A stretch of DNA of 64,000 bases from Modestobacter excelsi (GCF_005930495.1 NZ_SJEX01000001.1:62001-126000), one strand, 5' to 3'; shown: positions 17,304 to 25,830, counted from the stretch's first letter. Notes: a model not told the origin generated them from the letters alone. Translations and numbers: made by a program.

Positions 17304-18160
17304 GCACGGTCACCGCCACTGCCGCCGCCGTCCACCCAACCGTCGCTCGGCCCGCCGTGGGAGCTCGACCGAGCTTTCTCGGCATCCTGCGCGGCGAGTG
17401 GCGCAAGCTGCTCTCGCTGCGCTCGACCTGGTGGGTGCTGGGCGCCACCGTCGTCCTGATCACCGGGATCTCCCTGGCCGTCGCGGCGTCCGTGGACGCC
17501 ATGGCCGCCGACCCGGTCACCGCACCGACGCTCGCCACGACCAACGGTGCTGAGTTCGTCTCCGGCGGCTTCCAGATCGGGATGCTGACCATCGCTGTAC
17601 TCGGCGCACTGCTCATCACCGGTGAGTACTCCACGGGGATGATCCGCTCGACGTTCGCCGCGGTGCCCACCCGCGTGCCGGTGCTCCTGGCCAAGGCGAT
17701 CGCGCTCAGCGTCCTCACCGGGGCCGTCGCGGCCCTGAGCATCGCTCTGTCCTACCTCGTGACGATGCCGCAGCTCGCCGAGCACGACCTCGTCCCCGCC
17801 CTGGACGACGCCCGGACCTGGCAGGTGTTCGGCGGAACGGTGTACTTCCTGATCGCCGCGGCGCTGTTCTCCCTCGGCGTCGGCACGCTGCTGCGTTCCA
17901 GCGCCGGCGCGATCACCGTCGCGCTCACTGTCCTCTTGCTGCTGCCCGGCGTCCTCGCCTTCGTCAGCCTGGACTGGGTGGAGACGATCGCCCGCTACCT
18001 GCCGCTGCCGGCCTCGGGTGCGTTCCTCGGCGGCAGTGAGGACTCGCTGTCCTCCGGCGGCGAGCAGCTCACCGCGGCCACTGGCCTGCTCGTGATCGCC
18101 GCCTACGCGATCGTCCCGCTGCTTGCCGGGGCCGTGGTGCTCCGACGCCGCGACGCCTGA
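17300..18160 (+). CDS. ABC-2 type transporter permease
   Basis: A 286-residue membrane protein with six hydrophobic segments (starting near WWVLGATVVLITGISLAVA and ending LVIAAYAIVPLLAGAVVL). It carries the loop EYSTGMIRSTFAAVPTR found in ABC-2 permeases of drug or antibiotic exporters; the permease at 5328 has a matching GEWSHRTAQTTFLLVPNR. ATGA overlap with the ATPase gene. Substrate unknown. Confidence 0.9.
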   Translation: MSTVTATAAAVHPTVARPAVGARPSFLGILRGEWRKLLSLRSTWWVLGATVVLITGISLAVAASVDAMAADPVTAPTLATTNGAEFVSGGFQIGMLTIAVLGALLITGEYSTGMIRSTFAAVPTRVPVLLAKAIALSVLTGAVAALSIALSYLVTMPQLAEHDLVPALDDARTWQVFGGTVYFLIAAALFSLGVGTLLRSSAGAITVALTVLLLLPGVLAFVSLDWVETIARYLPLPASGAFLGGSEDSLSSGGEQLTAATGLLVIAAYAIVPLLAGAVVLRRRDA

Positions 18161-18356
18161 CGAGACGAGCACGTCCGCGTGGCGGGCGGACGGCGCCGCG
18201 CGGGAGTGCGCACCGACGCCCGGCCGTCGCCAGCGCCGTCGACCCGCTGCTCGGGGGCATCCGGCCTGCGACCGGTCACCGCACCCAGCTCGACTCCGCA
18301 CGCGCGGTGCCGGAGCGGCTCCAGGCACCCTCGGCGGTACCGGACAGGGGAATCCC

Positions 18357-18626
18357 ATGACGAAGCAGGCCAGCGTCGGCCCTTCCGAGGCCCGCCGCTA
18401 CGAGATCCGCCTCGGGACGCACCTCGCACCCCGATGGGCCACCTGGTTCGACGGCATGACGCTCACCCGCGCCTCCGACGGCACGACCGTCCTCACCGGC
18501 CCTGTGGCCGACCAGGCAGCACTGCACGGCCTGCTGGCCAAGGTGCGCGACCTGGGCGTGCCTCTGGTCGCGGTCACGCAGCTCGAAGCCGAGCGACCCG
18601 ATGCGGCTCCCCACCCCACCCGGTGA
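18357..18626 (+). CDS. Conserved small hypothetical protein (89 aa)
   Basis: A small soluble protein (YEIRLGTHLAPRWATWFDGMTLTRASDGTTVLTGPVAD...). The pattern W-FDG-L, then TTVLTGP-DQAALHGLL-KVRDLG-PL, is recurrent in actinobacteria beside DUF4386 and efflux operons; the domain is uncharacterised. It starts at ATG 18357, after a weak AGGGGA site. It probably belongs functionally to the upstream operon although 196 bases separate them. Confidence 0.75.
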   Translation: MTKQASVGPSEARRYEIRLGTHLAPRWATWFDGMTLTRASDGTTVLTGPVADQAALHGLLAKVRDLGVPLVAVTQLEAERPDAAPHPTR

Positions 18627-18688
18627 CACGCCGACCAGCCCCAGCAAGCTCCCAGCTGTCCGGGCAGTTGCCGGCTCACGGCGGTCTC

Positions 18689-18723
18689 GGCGGTAGGCGG
18701 TAGGCGGTAGGCGGTGGGCGGTG
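18689..18723 (+). repeat. Heptamer tandem repeat GGCGGTA/G, five copies
   Basis: Three GGCGGTA units followed by two GGCGGTG units, in the intergenic region upstream of the NAD(P)-binding gene. A slippage-prone short tandem repeat. Confidence 0.8.
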
Positions 18724-18861
18724 GCGGTGTTGGTGCCATGGCTGGTCATGACCGAGGTCGAACGGAGACGCGCGCTCGAGCAGACCCATCGGGCAGCGTC
18801 GCCGGTGGTCTCGGCGGCGCTGCTAGGCGGTATATGGGATTCGGGTGCCAGACTCGCCGGC

Positions 18862-19539
18862 GTGATCGACGGATCGACCGACCGATCGACCGTGCTGGTG
18901 TTCGGGGCGAGTGGGATGGTCGGGCAGGGGGTGCTGCGGGAGTGCCTGCGCGATGAGCGCGTGGGCGAGGTGCGGGTGGTCGCCCGCCGGGCACTGGACC
19001 TCACTCACGCCAAGCTGCACCAGGTGGTGACCGATGACCTCGCGGCGCCGGGGGAGCACCTGGCCGGGGTGGATGCGACCTTCGACAGCGTCGGTGTCTC
19101 CTCCAACGGTGTGCGGGAGCCGGAGTACCGCCGGCTGACCTTCGACCTGACCGTGGGCATCGCCGGTGCGGTCGCCGATGCCTCACCCGGGTCGGCGTTC
19201 GTGTACGTCTCCGGTCAGGGCACGGACACCAAGAGCCGGTTGATGTGGGCGCGCGTGAAGGGCGAGACCGAGAACGCCGTCGCCGCGCTGCCGTTGCGCA
19301 GCTGGCTCTTCCGGCCCGGGGTGGTCCGGCCGCTGCATGGCATCCAGACGAAGACGCGCCTGTACGGCGCGTTCCATGCAGTGCTGCGACCGGTGTTCCC
19401 GCTGCTGAACCGGCTGATGCCCAACCAGATCACGAACACCGAGGCAATCGGGCGGGCGATGCTGGCGGCGGTCACCGGCGGGGTCCCGGAGGGGGTGGTG
19501 ACCACCAGCGACATCAACGCGCTGGCCGCGGCACGCTGA
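18862..19539 (+). CDS. NAD(P)-binding epimerase-like protein (NAD-dependent epimerase/dehydratase family)
   Basis: A 225-residue Rossmann protein. The dinucleotide loop VLVFGASGMVGQGVLREC begins about residue 11, followed by VRVVARRAL and a YVSGQGTD segment where extended SDRs have the catalytic region. It is atypical or short for an SDR and resembles YwnB/YbjT-type epimerase-like proteins. GTG 18862 was preferred because the upstream in-frame extension to 18721 lacks a conserved look and reads through the tandem repeat end. A direct-repeat-rich stretch of GATCGACC units lies in its first codons. Confidence 0.78.
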   Translation: MIDGSTDRSTVLVFGASGMVGQGVLRECLRDERVGEVRVVARRALDLTHAKLHQVVTDDLAAPGEHLAGVDATFDSVGVSSNGVREPEYRRLTFDLTVGIAGAVADASPGSAFVYVSGQGTDTKSRLMWARVKGETENAVAALPLRSWLFRPGVVRPLHGIQTKTRLYGAFHAVLRPVFPLLNRLMPNQITNTEAIGRAMLAAVTGGVPEGVVTTSDINALAAAR

Positions 19540-19601
19540 CGGCAGCCCGAGCACAGCCTGACCTGCGGGAGCCGCAAGCGCTGCTCTAGACGTCCGCCGG
19601 G

Positions 19602-20513
19602 TCAGTCTTGGATGTCGGCGTGTTCGAGGGCACCCGTCGGGGTGTCCCGCGGGGTGTGCGGTGCCACCCAGGAGCTGAGGATGCGGAGCTTGTCGTAGGA
19701 GCTGGAGCCGGGTTCGGCTGACCACAGCACGAGCTGCTGTTCGGGGTCACCGGTGTAGGCGAAGGCGTCCCAGTCAAGGGTGAACTCACCGAGTTCGGGA
19801 TGGCGGATGGTCTTGGTGCCGAACGACGGGTGGGTGACGTGGCGGGCGGCCCACCACTGCCGGAACTGCGCGCTGACCAGGGACAGCTCACCCACCAGTG
19901 CGGCGAGTCGGGGGTCGGTGGGGTTGTCGGCGGCTTGTCGGCGCAGCAGGGCGACGTTGGTGCGGGCCACGGACTCCCAATCGTCGTAGAGGTCCCGCAC
20001 GCGGGGGTTGGTGAAGACCATCCGCACGAAGTTGCGCTCGTGTGGGGCCATCGCGTCCAGGTCGGCCAGGAGCGCGCCGGCCAAGCTGTTCCAGGCCAGG
20101 ACGTCCAGGTGTCTGCCCACGATGAAGGCCGGGGTCTGGGTGAGCTGGTCAAGCAGCCGCTGCAGTTGGGGGCGCACGGGCGTGGTGCGGCGGCGGGGAG
20201 GGGTGCGCCGGCCGGCTTGCCGGGCCAGGCCTTCGGCGTACTCCCGCTGGTCGGGGGTCAGGTGCAGGGCGTCGGCGATGGCCTGCAGAACCGGCTCAGA
20301 CGGTGCCAGTCGGCCTTGCTCGATGCGGGTGTAGTAGTCGTGGCTGATCGCCACGCTGTCGGCGACCTCTTCCCGGCGCAGGCCAGCGACGCGGCGGACG
20401 GCCGCATCACGCTCGGGCAGCCCGAACGCCTGGGGGGTCACGTCGGCCCGTCGGGCTCGGAGGAACTGCCCGAGTTCGACCAGGTGCGGGTGCTTCGCGG
20501 TCACATCACTCAC
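19602..20513 (-). CDS. XRE-family regulator with MmyB-like ligand-binding domain
   Basis: A 303-residue regulator. The N-terminal helix-turn-helix (about residues 15-95) contains VAGLRREEVADSVAISHDYYTRIEQGRLAPSEPV, the standard opening of MmyB-type regulators. Residues 115-280 match the MmyB-like domain (FIVGRHLDVLAWN ... YDDWES ... ALVGELS). MmyB proteins bind methylenomycin-like or fatty-acid-like ligands, and often regulate an adjacent short-chain dehydrogenase or hydrolase. The frameshifted hydrolase gene lies immediately upstream on the same strand and may be its former partner. Confidence 0.9.
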   Translation of the reverse strand: MSDVTAKHPHLVELGQFLRARRADVTPQAFGLPERDAAVRRVAGLRREEVADSVAISHDYYTRIEQGRLAPSEPVLQAIADALHLTPDQREYAEGLARQAGRRTPPRRRTTPVRPQLQRLLDQLTQTPAFIVGRHLDVLAWNSLAGALLADLDAMAPHERNFVRMVFTNPRVRDLYDDWESVARTNVALLRRQAADNPTDPRLAALVGELSLVSAQFRQWWAARHVTHPSFGTKTIRHPELGEFTLDWDAFAYTGDPEQQLVLWSAEPGSSSYDKLRILSSWVAPHTPRDTPTGALEHADIQD

Positions 20514-20594
20514 TGCCTCGGTAGACGCGCCGCGCCCGGGACGGGAGTCGTCCCGGGCGCGGTGCTGGTCGTGGATCAGGTTGCCCTTGAGGGG

Positions 20595-21490
20595 TCAGGC
20601 GGCCAGGTGGGTGCGGAAGAACCGGCTGACGTTGGCCACGGCGTTGTCGATCTGGGCCGGGGCGTCGTAGTAGTCGTGGTGGTTCCCGTCGGCCCACACG
20701 AGTTCCTTCTCGCCCTGGATGCCCTCGTAGAGCGCCTTGGCCTGGTCGGGGAAGGCCGACTCGTCGAGTGCACGACGATCGTGGGCACGCTGATGGCCGG
20801 TGCTTGGCTGACCGGGTCGAACTGCAGGAACTCCGTCAGGCTCATCAGGGCCGTCTCGTTGCGGTAGGCCAGGATGGCTGCCCGCGCCGGGTTCAGGTAG
20901 TACTCGAAGGAACCGGCCGGGCCGTAGTTGATCGCGGAGGGGTCGGTTTCGCTGTAGGCCGGCACGACGTCCACCTCGCCGGTCTGCTCGAACTTGCGGC
21001 GCGACTCCTGGGCCTGCGCCCGACGGGCGGTGAGGCCTTCGCCGCCGCCGTACATCATCGTGAAGATGGTCGGGCTGGGCAGGAACGCGGCGACCGTGGC
21101 CAAGGCGCCCAGCCGCGGCTCGGCCGCCCCGAGGTAGGCGGCGTTGGCGGCGGAGGTGCAGACGCCGACCATGCCGACGCGCTGCACGTACGGCAGGCCG
21201 GTGAGGTAGGTGACGGCGGCCTGCAGGTCCTCGGTCTTCTCCGCCGGCGACTCCAGCTGGCGGGGCTCTCCGGCGCTCTGGCCGTAGTGGGCGTAGTCGA
21301 ACGCGAGGGCGACGAACCCCTGCTCGGAGCACTTCTCCGCGTAGGTGTCGGGCATGAGCTCCTTCACCGAGGAGAACGAGCCCTGCACGATCACGGCCGG
21401 GTAGGAGCCGTTCTCGTTGAAGCCCTCCGGGGTGAACAGGTCGCCGACCAGGGTCAGTCCGTCGCGGTCGAACTCGATCGTGCTCTTCAT
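20595..21490 (-). pseudogene. Alpha/beta hydrolase broken by a frameshift
   Basis: Starts MKSTIEFDRDGLTLVGDLF at ATG 21490 and reads as a dienelactone-hydrolase-like alpha/beta hydrolase. It has a G-V-C-T-S elbow with cysteine as likely nucleophile. Around base 20766 the reading frame must shift: the first frame runs to SVPTIVVHS, and the C-terminal part (DESAFPDQAKALYEG ... WADGNHHDYYDAPAQ, ending RFFRTHLAA) continues in a different frame. One missing G in the CACTCGACGAG stretch would restore a protein of about 298 residues. The catalytic His (NHHDYY) lies after the break, so the truncated product should be inactive. A sequencing error cannot be excluded. Confidence 0.85.
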
Positions 21491-21602
21491 CGTGGCGTCC
21501 TCGATCGCTCCAGTAGGTGGTGACCGATGGCCACGAACCGAGGCTGCGCCGCGTCCCACTGGCCGACAATGGGAGGGATCTGTCCTAGGCACCCGCTGCA
21601 CC

Positions 21603-21934
21603 CCCCCAGCAGACCTCAGTCCGCACGACGCCGGCACACCGCCGCGAGCCTCCTGGTGGCCAGCGGAGCGAACGTCAAAGCGGTCCAGCGGATGCTCGGG
21701 CACGCCTCCGCCGCGATGACCCTGGACGTCTACTCCGGGCTGTTCGACGACGACCCCGGTGGGCTCGCCGACCGCGTGGACGCCGCCCACGAGGCCCACG
21801 CTTCTTCGCGAACTGTGGGCGCCGTGTGGGTGCGGGACCCGATCGTCAAGATCGCTGATCTTCCACAAGCCCCTGAAGCTGCACATGTAGCGGTGGGGCG
21901 GGTGGGGCTCGAACCCACGACCCAGGGATCATGA
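21603..21934 (+). pseudogene. Tyrosine recombinase (phage integrase) C-terminal fragment
   Basis: Only the C-terminal catalytic core survives: RRRHTAASLLVASGANVKAVQRMLGHASAAMTLDVYSGLFDDD. It contains the box II His/Arg region, the second His in MLGHAS and the nucleophile Tyr in LDVYSGLF. The N-terminal arm-binding and core-binding domains are absent upstream, where the hydrolase remnant begins. The frame runs on into the partial tRNA-Met repeat, giving a spurious tail (RVGLEPTTQGS). An integrase stub reading towards a tRNA 3' end is the normal geometry of an integrated element's attachment end. Confidence 0.82.
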
Positions 21935-22013
21935 GCACTTCCCGCCGGAACGCTGTGCTGACCTGCTCAAACGCAGGTCGCTGGGGAGCGTGCGTCATCC
22001 AGTACCCGGCTGT
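21893..22013 (-). repeat. att-like direct repeat A containing the 3' half of tRNA-Met
   Basis: About 121 bases, roughly 92% identical to 38333-38453. Bases 21894-21937 (minus strand) form the 3' half of an elongator tRNA-Met: anticodon loop with CAT, a five-base variable loop, a T-arm (GTGGG-TTCGAGC-CCCAC) and acceptor strand CCGCCCC. The 5' half of the tRNA is missing; instead the repeat continues into non-tRNA sequence with a hairpin ACCTGC/GCAGGT (21961-21978). It is not a functional tRNA gene. Confidence 0.85.
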
Positions 22014-22188
22014 GGAGCAGCCCAGGAGACGGCTCGTACTGGGCTTGATCCCTTGGCTCACGCGGCATCAACGCTATGCCCACCGGGACCAGCACCAGGG
22101 CGGCGACGGCGAAGACGAGCCAGGCGAACCAGCGCCTGAGCCGGCCGGTGTCCGGGTGCGCTCCGAGGCGTCCAGTCGCTCCACCCAC
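21967..22188 (-). pseudogene. Small membrane protein, probably frameshifted and truncated at repeat A
   Basis: The frame encodes one clear membrane helix (WFAWLVFAVAALVLVPVGIAL). A plausible true N-terminus (MSAVFDLQWVERLDASERT, ATG at 22211) is in a different frame just upstream, and the C-terminus runs into the att-like repeat. Both facts suggest a decayed gene that once encoded a short single-pass protein. Function not recognised. Confidence 0.35.
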
Positions 22189-22255
22189 TGGAGATCGAAG
22201 ACGGCCGACATCCCCCGGTCCGTCCTGGGGCTCGCGCCTCAGGCCGGAGGCCTGG

Positions 22256-23473
22256 TCAGCTCCTGGGTTGTCGCCGTCCGTTCACCAGCACGGCGAGCAG
22301 GGTGAGGGCGGTCAGGGCGGCGACGATGAGCAGGGCGCGGGGGTAGCCGACGTGGGGGCCGGCCAGTGCCAGTGAGTAGGGAATGACCAGGCCGAGGTAG
22401 GTGAGGCTGTAGTAGACGGCAACCAGGCCGCCGAGCTGGTCGGCCGAGGCCAGTCGTTCGACCTCACGGAGTCCGACGACCAGGCAGATGCCGTATCCGC
22501 AGCCCAGCAGCAGTCCAGCGAGCGCTCCGGTGCCCAGGCCCGGTCGGGCGGTGGCCAGCGCGGTGGCCAGGTAGCCGCCGGCCACGACGGCCAGTCCCAC
22601 CACGGCCGGCCGGACGTCCTGCGGGTCGGCGACCGACCCTTGGAGCTGCCGTCCCCAGCGCTGACCGGCGAGTCCGGCCGTCAAGGCCAGGGCGGCGAGA
22701 ACGCCGGTGGCCGCGACGGCGAGCGTGGGCGGGGGCCGCGTGCCGTGCGCGGGGATCGTGGTGAAGGCGAGGCTGACGCTGCCGAAGACGAACGGGGCCA
22801 TCGGTGCCACGACTCCGCGGAAGCGGGCCGTCCGGGCAGCGGGCGGCAGGATCTGGAAACGGCCCCCGGGTGAGGGTGGGCGGGTCTCGGGCGCGCGGGG
22901 CAGCAGCGCCAGCGCGGTGCCGCCGAGGGCGAGGTGCACCAGGTAGGGCAGAACGGTGGGCAGCGGCGCCCACTGCGCGAGCACACCGGCGACCAGCGGC
23001 CCGACTCCGAACCCAGCGGTCAGCGCCACGGCTGCCCGGCGCGCAGCGATCCCACTTCCACCACCGGACAGCTCCTTGACCCAGGCGGTCCCGACGGTGA
23101 AGACGGTGCCGGAGACGACGCCGGTGAGCAGCCGTCCGGCGTAGAGCCCGGCCGTTCCGGTGCGCCCAGCGATGAGGACTGTGGTGGCCACCAGTGACAG
23201 GGCCGTAAAGGCGATCATGATGCGCCGTCGTCCGTAGCGGTCGCTGGCGGGGCCGCCGACGAGGAACCCGGGGATCAGTCCGAGGGCGTACACCCCGAAG
23301 ATCGCCGTCGCCTGGGCATCAGACAGAGCCAGGGTGCGGCGGTAGACGGTGAGCAGCGGCACGAAGTGGTTGGCCCCGTACCCCACGGCGAACATGGCCA
23401 GCGCCGACCACCGCCACGGGCCGGTGCCGGGCGCCGACCCCCGGTCGGCCCGGTGGATCACCGTCGGATCCAT
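22256..23473 (-). CDS. MFS transporter
   Basis: A 405-residue major facilitator with twelve predicted helices, the loop 2-3 motif GGPASDRYGRRRIM and a hydrophilic N-terminus of about 20 residues. The shape matches DHA1-type drug/proton antiporters. It lies just inside repeat A of the proposed island. ATG 23473 is the only reasonable start. The substrate is not predictable. Confidence 0.88.
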   Translation of the reverse strand: MDPTVIHRADRGSAPGTGPWRWSALAMFAVGYGANHFVPLLTVYRRTLALSDAQATAIFGVYALGLIPGFLVGGPASDRYGRRRIMIAFTALSLVATTVLIAGRTGTAGLYAGRLLTGVVSGTVFTVGTAWVKELSGGGSGIAARRAAVALTAGFGVGPLVAGVLAQWAPLPTVLPYLVHLALGGTALALLPRAPETRPPSPGGRFQILPPAARTARFRGVVAPMAPFVFGSVSLAFTTIPAHGTRPPPTLAVAATGVLAALALTAGLAGQRWGRQLQGSVADPQDVRPAVVGLAVVAGGYLATALATARPGLGTGALAGLLLGCGYGICLVVGLREVERLASADQLGGLVAVYYSLTYLGLVIPYSLALAGPHVGYPRALLIVAALTALTLLAVLVNGRRQPRS

Positions 23474-23492
23474 CGGGCCGGCCGGACGTGCA

Positions 23493-23636
23493 TCAGGCGG
23501 CTCGGTCCAGGGTCGGGTAGTCGACGTACCCGGGGTCGGTGCCGCCGTAGAAGCTGGATCGGTCGCCGACGTTCAGCCCGGCGCCGATCTGGAGGCGGAG
23601 GACCAGGTCGGGCCCGGCCGGCGTCCACCCGGACAT
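23493..23636 (-). pseudogene. C-terminal remnant of an old-yellow-enzyme (alkene reductase) gene
   Basis: About 48 codons read [17 protein letters not shown]..., then [15 protein letters not shown] before the stop. This matches the extreme C-terminus of NADH:flavin oxidoreductases of the OYE family (PDLVERL...AP LN...FYGG...GYTDYP). Nothing upstream continues the ~350-residue family, so the rest has been deleted. Confidence 0.7.
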
Positions 23637-24249
23637 TCCACGCCGGCGTCACACCGACGGCCTTCCCGCGGTACCCCGCGTCTGCCCCAGCGGCTGCCAG
23701 GCCCGGGCCCGGGTCAGGTCAGGCCACCGTGTTCAGCAGTGCCGAGGCGCGGTCGGATCCGACGGCCACCTCCTCGGTCGACCGGGCCAGCTCCGCGACC
23801 GCCGCACCGGCCCCGGCTGGCGCGATGCGCGACTGCAAGGGCGGAGCCACAGGGATGTCCCCTCGTTGCGGGTCAGGTCCTGGGGCGGGTCCGACGTCAG
23901 GACCTCGGGCCGCGCTCGGTCCTTCCGTAGCCAGGATCGGCTCGTTCCATTCACGGAGCGGACAGCTCGGTTGCCGGCGCCGGCCACCACGAATGCACGG
24001 AAGGTACGTCCGGCCGCCGCCAGGGGTCGTGGTGGTCGGTCCACCGGGACGAAGGGGTGTCCTCTGGGTCGGTCCGGGCATCACTCACCCGCCCGGACGG
24101 CCTGACCGGCTGCTCGCAGCAGGTCCCCGCCCGGGCCCCGGCGGGGCCGAGACCGAGCGCCGATGGGGTTGCGGGCGGCTCGGAAACGGTCGGTGGATGG
24201 CGAGCCCGAAGCGGCCGGCGGATCGGTTCATGAGCGCTGGTGGCGCGGT
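23637..24249. other. About 610 bases without an intact gene
   Basis: The DNA has coding-like composition but no convincing protein. A minus-strand tail ending at 23719 (AVAELARSTEEVAVGSDRASALLNTVA) looks protein-like and may be another gene fragment; I cannot assign a family. Confidence 0.45.
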
Positions 24250-24255
24250 TAGCCT
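24250..24255 (+). promoter_or_regulatory. -10 element of a leaderless transcript
   Basis: TAGCCT fits the actinobacterial TANNNT -10 hexamer and lies 7 bases upstream of ATG 24263, with no ribosome-binding site between. This spacing is typical of leaderless mRNAs. Confidence 0.45.
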
Positions 24256-24262
24256 CGGGGCC

Positions 24263-24994
24263 ATGGCTGCTGCGGACATCGACTTCTACTTCGACCCGGT
24301 CTGTCCCTTCGCCTGGATGACCAGCAAGTGGGTCCGCAGCGTCATGAGGCAGCGGGAGTACACGGTGGACTGGCGGTTCATCTCCCTGCGGATGATCAAC
24401 GCCGACGTCGACTACGACGCGCAGTTCCCGCCGGAGTACGAGGCTGGCCACACGGCCGGGTTGCGGCTGCTGCGGGTGGTTGCCCGGGCCCGTGCCGAGC
24501 ATGGCCCGGCCGCGGTCGGCCCGCTGTACGCGGCGTTGGGGCAGCGCATCTTCGACGTCCCCACCGAGACCGAGGACACCCCTGGGGCCCGCGAGCGCCG
24601 GGGCACCCGTGGCTTCGTCGAACCGGCGTTGGCCGAGGCCGGTCTTCCCGCCGAGCTCGCCGAGGCTGTGGACGATCCGTCGTTCGACCCGGTGATCCGG
24701 GCCGAGACCGACGAGGCGCTGGCACTGACCGGCAAGGACGTCGGCACCCCGATCATCCACTTCCAGCCCCCCACCGGGGTCGCGTTCTTCGGGCCGGTGA
24801 TCAGCCGGCTGCCCGCCGAGCAGGACGCCGTCCGGCTGTGGGACCACGTCGTGGGCCTGGCCTCGTTCCCCGGGTTCGCGGAACTCAAGCGCAGCCTGCG
24901 AGAACGCCCCCAGCTACGCGGCCTCGGCGTGGACGTCGACGAGGTCGGGGTGCAGGAGGACTGGCACGGTGGCAGCCGGCGACTGAAGAAGTAG
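24263..24994 (+). CDS. DsbA-family oxidoreductase (mycothiol-dependent nitroreductase-like)
   Basis: A 243-residue thioredoxin-fold protein with the active-site segment FYFDPVCPFAWMTSKW (Cys14) and a cis-proline region near DVGTPIIHF. It resembles the actinobacterial Rv2466c branch of the DsbA family, which uses mycothiol/mycoredoxin and acts on electrophiles or nitro compounds. The second Cys of a CxxC is absent (C-P-F-A), so a monothiol mechanism is likely. ATG 24263 is supported by a leaderless -10; an earlier ATG at 24231 lacks support. Confidence 0.85.
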   Translation: MAAADIDFYFDPVCPFAWMTSKWVRSVMRQREYTVDWRFISLRMINADVDYDAQFPPEYEAGHTAGLRLLRVVARARAEHGPAAVGPLYAALGQRIFDVPTETEDTPGARERRGTRGFVEPALAEAGLPAELAEAVDDPSFDPVIRAETDEALALTGKDVGTPIIHFQPPTGVAFFGPVISRLPAEQDAVRLWDHVVGLASFPGFAELKRSLRERPQLRGLGVDVDEVGVQEDWHGGSRRLKK

Positions 24995-25036
24995 CCCCAG
25001 CATCGGGGCTCGGTGGTCCGCTGGGAGACTGCGCCG

Positions 25037-25498
25037 GTGAGCCTGACCCGTGCGGAGTCCGTCGCCGTCGGGTGCTCGCCGGATGCGCTGTACGACATGG
25101 TGGCGGACGTGACCCGGACCGCGGAGTGGAGTCCGATCTGCAGAGCCTGCTGATGGGACGAGGGCGGGTCCGCGCGCGTGGGCGCTTGGTTTCCCGGGCG
25201 CAATCAACTGCCCGAACGCACCCGGGAGACCCGCAGCCAGGTCGTGGTGGCCGACCGCGGCCGCGAGTTCGCCTTCGTGGTCGGCGGTTCCTACGTCCGC
25301 TGGGGCTTCACGTTCACCCCCGTCGAGGGCGGCACGGTGGTGACCGAGTCCTGGGAGTTCCTCCCCGACGGGCTCGCGATGTTCCGCGAGCGCTTCGGCG
25401 AGGAAGCCGAGCAGCGCATCGCCGACCGCACACGGGAGGCGCACGAGGGCATCCCGGCCACCCTGACCGCGATCAATCGGATCGCGGAAGCACGCTGA
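25037..25498 (+). pseudogene. SRPBCC family protein gene with an in-frame stop
   Basis: From GTG 25037 the frame encodes VSLTRAESVAVGCSPDALYD...AEWSPICRAC, then TGA at 25151-25153, then continues in the same frame WDEGGSARVGAWFPGRN ... FAFVVGGSYVRWGFTF ... TESWEFLPDGLAMF to 25498. The whole is a normal-length (~153-residue) polyketide-cyclase/SRPBCC protein. Relatives usually have WWDEG here, so a single TGG to TGA change explains the break. Reinitiation could still yield the C-terminal part. Confidence 0.82.
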
Positions 25499-25618
25499 GC
25501 TGCGGGCTGGACCCAGGCCTGAACTCGGGGCAGTCCCCGACGTTCGCTCACGGCCGGCGCGTCGCTCGACTCCGGTGGCTGCCCTTCCTCTGGTGGCGTC
25601 GGTCCATACCGTCGGGGC

Positions 25619-25830
25619 ATGGAGACCCCAGGTACGCCCGATGAGCGGTTCGCCGACCTGCCCGACCTCCCGTGAGCGCCGTGCTACGTCCTGCTCCCGG
25701 ACGACTCGTACCGGGCCGCCGCTCGCGTCTTTCCCAGGCTCGTGCCGACGAGTCCCGACGATCCAGCCTCGGCAGCCAACCAGGCCGCCAGAGCGAGCTG
25801 GGTGGACTCGCGCCCTCGGTGGCGCCCTGA
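25619..25830 (+). pseudogene. Haloalkane dehalogenase remnant
   Basis: ATG 25619 begins METPGTPDERFADLPDLP, the typical N-terminus of haloalkane dehalogenases (TPDERFADLP-FP-PHYV). A stop (TGA 25673) follows, and the frame continues APCYVLLPDDSYRAAARVFPRLVPTSPDDPASAANQAA. The last part matches an internal segment near the family's C-terminal third (FP-LVPTSPDDPA--AN-AAW). Thus roughly 200 residues, including the catalytic Asp and His, have been deleted and a stop acquired. Confidence 0.72.

Noticed and set aside
18689-18723. CRISPR-like array from the heptamer repeats
   Set aside because: Units are only seven bases with no spacers; it is a simple tandem repeat. No CRISPR array or cas gene was found anywhere.
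20760-20772. Programmed ribosomal frameshift in the hydrolase
   Set aside because: No slippery heptamer or downstream structure at the junction; a one-base deletion or sequencing error is more likely.
21893-21938. Functional tRNA-Met gene on the minus strand
   Set aside because: Anticodon loop, T-arm and acceptor 3' strand are perfect, but the D-arm, anticodon-stem 5' strand and acceptor 5' strand are absent; the preceding sequence cannot pair. The same holds for the copy at 38334.
21846-22061. Short proteins ending IPGSWVRAPPAP or RVGLEPTTQGS
   Set aside because: These come from reading through the tRNA-Met half on either strand, a well-known over-annotation artefact.
25151-25153. TGA as selenocysteine or programmed readthrough in the SRPBCC gene
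   Set aside because: No selenocysteine insertion hairpin was seen directly downstream, and relatives have Trp at this position; a nonsense mutation is simpler.
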